Under the pieces are notes generated by a model. That model was not told the DNA's origin. It worked only from the letters and a program-made list of their open reading frames with translations, and ran no database searches. A stretch of 64,000 nucleotides of DNA, from positions 1-64,000 of the forward strand of contig CBFFRP010000371.1 of the NCBI GenBank assembly GCA_965644295.1. Direction: 5' to 3'. Shown here piece by piece: positions 61,728 to 64,000 of the stretch. How positions within the stretch are numbered: the stretch's first letter is position 1; each line of letters starts with the position of its first letter. The position numbers and the translations under genes are program-made. The stretch is from Paraphysomonas bandaiensis. Lineage: Eukaryota > Chrysophyceae.

Positions 61728-62753
61728 ATGATCTCTGCGGATGTTACAGGCAGTGCAATATGGGGTAATGGGACAGGAAGATATGCCGTATATAAGATCG
61801 ATATAACTTATAAGAATGATACATGGACAGTATACAGAAGATATTCTGAGTTTTTCAAACTTCATAATAAGGTATAATATATTATTATTAGTAATATTTT
61901 ACTTTAAAGATATGTATTGTTGAGTAGTTATTAGATAACGACAGCCATAATATGGCATCTCTTGTTGAAATTTTTCCTGAGCGTGGATCGATGGGATCAA
62001 TAGTGAATTCCTTAGAGCCTAATGTTAAAGAGAGGACAATTGCTTTTCAGAGATATATACAGGCTCTACTTGCACTTCCTGACATAACAGATAATGAAAT
62101 CGTCATGGAATTTTTTGACACTAAGTTCAAGGGGTGCTCGGGATTCCGGTAGGGGATTGTGGAGTCAATTTCTGAGTTTATTGTGAACTTAAATAGGAAA
62201 TCAATTGGAGCTTCTGGAATATGGAAAGAATGCTACGCACAAATTAGCCTTGGAACTTTTGACTTCATGCACATTTATGTGTGGAAAACTGCATACATTG
62301 GTTTGACTAAACGAGGTGAGATATGTTTATTGTCATCAATGATTGGAAGTACGAAACACTCTTATGTAAAATTTAATATTCCAATGGGAAAATGTAGGCG
62401 TCTTGTACGTATTCCGCAGTATGTACGACACTCCTGACCAAGCTACTATTCGTATCGACCTGCGCAGTGTGGATGCTAGAGTGGGTGGTGACGTCCTCGG
62501 TCGCTGTGTTAATGTGTCTAACGGTGACGCCAAGGTTTTCATTAAGTTTTCCACCATAGATGAGTTCTCTTCATGGCTGAGACAAGTGTCGGACTTCGGC
62601 GTTAATGCTGCGGCCCATGCACCGACAGTATCAAGTGCTCGAGAAGCTAATCGACAAGCTGCACCGACAACGTCTGCACCACCACCAAAAGAAATCAAAG
62701 CCAAGGGCACAGGAAATACAAACGATGAATTTTCTGCTATGTATGGGATGTAG
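61728..62753 (+). CDS. PX-PH domain phosphoinositide-binding protein
   Basis: Four exons (61728-61871, 61928-62148, 62197-62315, 62398-62753; introns 56, 48, 82 nt) give 279 residues. Residues 1-120 are a PX domain: WTVYRRYSEFFKLHNKL (the RRYSEF motif binds the phosphoinositide phosphate), EIFPERGSMGS, and VKERTIAFQRYIQALLALPD...EFF. Residues about 125-230 follow a PH-domain pattern: GIWKECYAQISLG, LTKRGVLYVFRS, IRIDLRSVD and FSTIDEFSSWLRQV (the closing helix Trp). The tail is Ala/Pro-rich. Intron 2 removes an in-frame TAG; the joins restore phase. Predicted to bind endosomal phosphoinositides and act in membrane traffic. Confidence 0.85.
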
Positions 62754-63218
62754 TCGCTGCGCAACTATGGCAGTGCAAATTATTAAATGTATTACGGTCA
62801 CGATTGATGTGAAATCTGATTGTAGCATGCTATTGTGGTAGAAGGATATGTGTTATTGGTGATTTAGATATAAGGGTAACTACCAGTTCACTTCTAGCTA
62901 AATACTTAACAATTATCAATTTCTATCAGAAATACTTTTTACCTAAACTGCTATGTGTTGCAACGTTGCAACTAGGAATTCTTGTCGACTGTCTACAAAG
63001 GCCCAAGGTACCTACACCAAGTATGTAAAAATTTTGATGTTGTTATGAACCGCATGGTGGAAGTTATAGCACTGTTTATTTCTACTGAATACATAGTAAT
63101 AACTACATACTACATATACTTGATGAACACACAGCTCATTAAGCTGTCAAATGCCTATCCAACAAGTGCCATAAGTCCTATATTATTATTCATCTAACAG
63201 CGAAAAATATACGATTGA
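62754..63218. other. Convergent 3' gap
   Basis: 465 bp, AT-rich, between stop codons of convergent genes. No gene is supported. Confidence 0.4.
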
Positions 63219-63962
63219 TTACATCATCCTTCCTCTGGAATTTTTAATGTTTACTGTGTTGCTTCCACTGCCTTTACTGCTAAGGGGATCTGAATGCAGT
63301 GCACCAGGTAAGCTATTATCCACAATACATCACTAATTGTTACCTGCGTCCTCATATAGAACATCGACAGCTTCATTATATTCACTCTGCTGCTCCTTCT
63401 TTTTTCGCTCAATGGCTTTCTGCTGAGCCAAGTATTCTTGCCACTCCGAAAACGAAACCTTACCATTCGAATTCAGATCGAATTCTACAAATTTAGGGAA
63501 GTCCTTTTCAGACAGTTCTGGGAAGGACGAGAGATATTTCTTGACATAGACGTCAAACTGTCAAAATAATATGTGAGTGCACAATATGTACTTTTCAGCG
63601 ATTATGCGATTATAATATACCTCGGCACTGGAAATCATGTCATCATTATCTGTATCGGGGGCCTTGAACTCGTCGTAATCTCTGTCTACAGTATCCTGGT
63701 GCAGCTCCTGAAATCAATATCACACACTACACGCTACAGAAGACTAAACTCATTTACTTTATAAGCCTTTTCTAAGTCATTGTATTGTTCTTTCCATCCA
63801 GTTTCTTGCAGTTTATACAGTTCCGTCTGCAGCTTGATGTACTCCAGCAGATCACTATTCTCAGCTTCCAAAGTTTTGTAGTGTTTAGATGATCTCCTCC
63901 TGCCAAACCAATAGCCTGCTACTCCTCCGCATATACCACCAATAATACATGCAACATTAGAC
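63219..63962 (-). CDS. Membrane-anchored EF-hand protein (5' end outside the window)
   Basis: Four visible exons (63962-63758, 63707-63621, 63557-63344, 63289-63219; introns 50, 63, 54 nt). A splice acceptor (CTATTAG) at 63963 and a stop in frame behind it show that the first exon lies beyond 64000. The visible part starts with a short glycine-rich transmembrane segment (VACIIGGICGGVAGYWFG), then a basic stop-transfer RRR, a helical coiled region (LEAENSDLLEYIKLQTELY), and two EF-hands: DTDNDDMISSAE and DLNSNGKVSFSE, both with good Asp/Glu ligands. A charged helix (AQQKAIERKKKEQQSE) and a short tail follow. Predicted calcium sensor on an organelle membrane; family not identified. Confidence 0.78.
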
Positions 63963-64000
63963 CTAATAGTTTATAAATATGAGGCCTGTCGCACGCCTCT

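Overview
The window is nuclear DNA from a microbial eukaryote (a protist). The genes are cut by about 50 short GT-AG introns, mostly 44-60 nt with a few up to 115 and one of 239. The proteins are clearly eukaryotic: an ARF GTPase, ABCF1-type ATPase, PTH2, MLO-like, PX-PH, DUF1336/EDR2, BAF and an STK32-like kinase. A Ty1/copia retrotransposon is present. I cannot assign a lineage. Short introns together with BAF-, MLO- and EDR2-like genes would fit a stramenopile or a related protist group, but that is inference. All introns were placed by eye from splice sites, frame and protein-family patterns; exon lengths were checked to sum to whole codons for the complete genes.

Layout. 1-2.6 kb: gene-poor, with coding-like scraps, C-rich DNA and a small hairpin-bearing repeat. 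2.6-7.5 kb: three copies of a barrier-to-autointegration-factor (BAF) gene, one of them broken, around a glutathione S-transferase gene. 7.8-14.4 kb: an FkbM-sulfotransferase-like fusion, an FAD-monooxygenase-DUF4166 fusion and an SGNH hydrolase. 16.1-24.7 kb: an STK32-like kinase, a small ubiquitin-like protein, an acidic disordered protein, a 68-residue orphan and a DUF2439 (ZGRF1/Dbl2-like) protein with 45-residue repeats. 24.3-26.1 kb: a PolI-type 5'-3' exonuclease with nine introns. 26.5-31.7 kb: an intact copia element with identical 307-bp LTRs and a 5-bp target duplication. 31.8-32.8 kb: PTH2. 33.3-41.2 kb: two ARF genes in inverted-repeat arms around an ABCF1-like gene, with a scrap of large-subunit rRNA upstream of the ABCF gene. 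41.5-47.6 kb: a DUF1336 protein, a type I membrane protein and an MLO-like protein with EF-hands. 49.8-57 kb: a pseudouridine synthase, S-adenosylmethionine synthetase and a coiled-coil protein. 57.6-61.2 kb: a GH20 beta-hexosaminidase fused to an endonuclease/exonuclease/phosphatase (EEP) domain. 61.7-64 kb: a PX-PH protein and a membrane-anchored EF-hand protein that runs off the window.

There is no operon. Genes nearly alternate in strand, giving eight divergent pairs that share gaps of about 0.4-0.75 kb. These gaps are rich in TATATA and TAC/GTA words and probably hold two-way promoters. Functionally the set is mostly housekeeping (translation, membrane traffic, SAM supply, organellar DNA repair) plus secretory and membrane proteins. 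The most unusual items are three domain fusions: GH20-EEP, FkbM-sulfotransferase-like and FAD monooxygenase-DUF4166.
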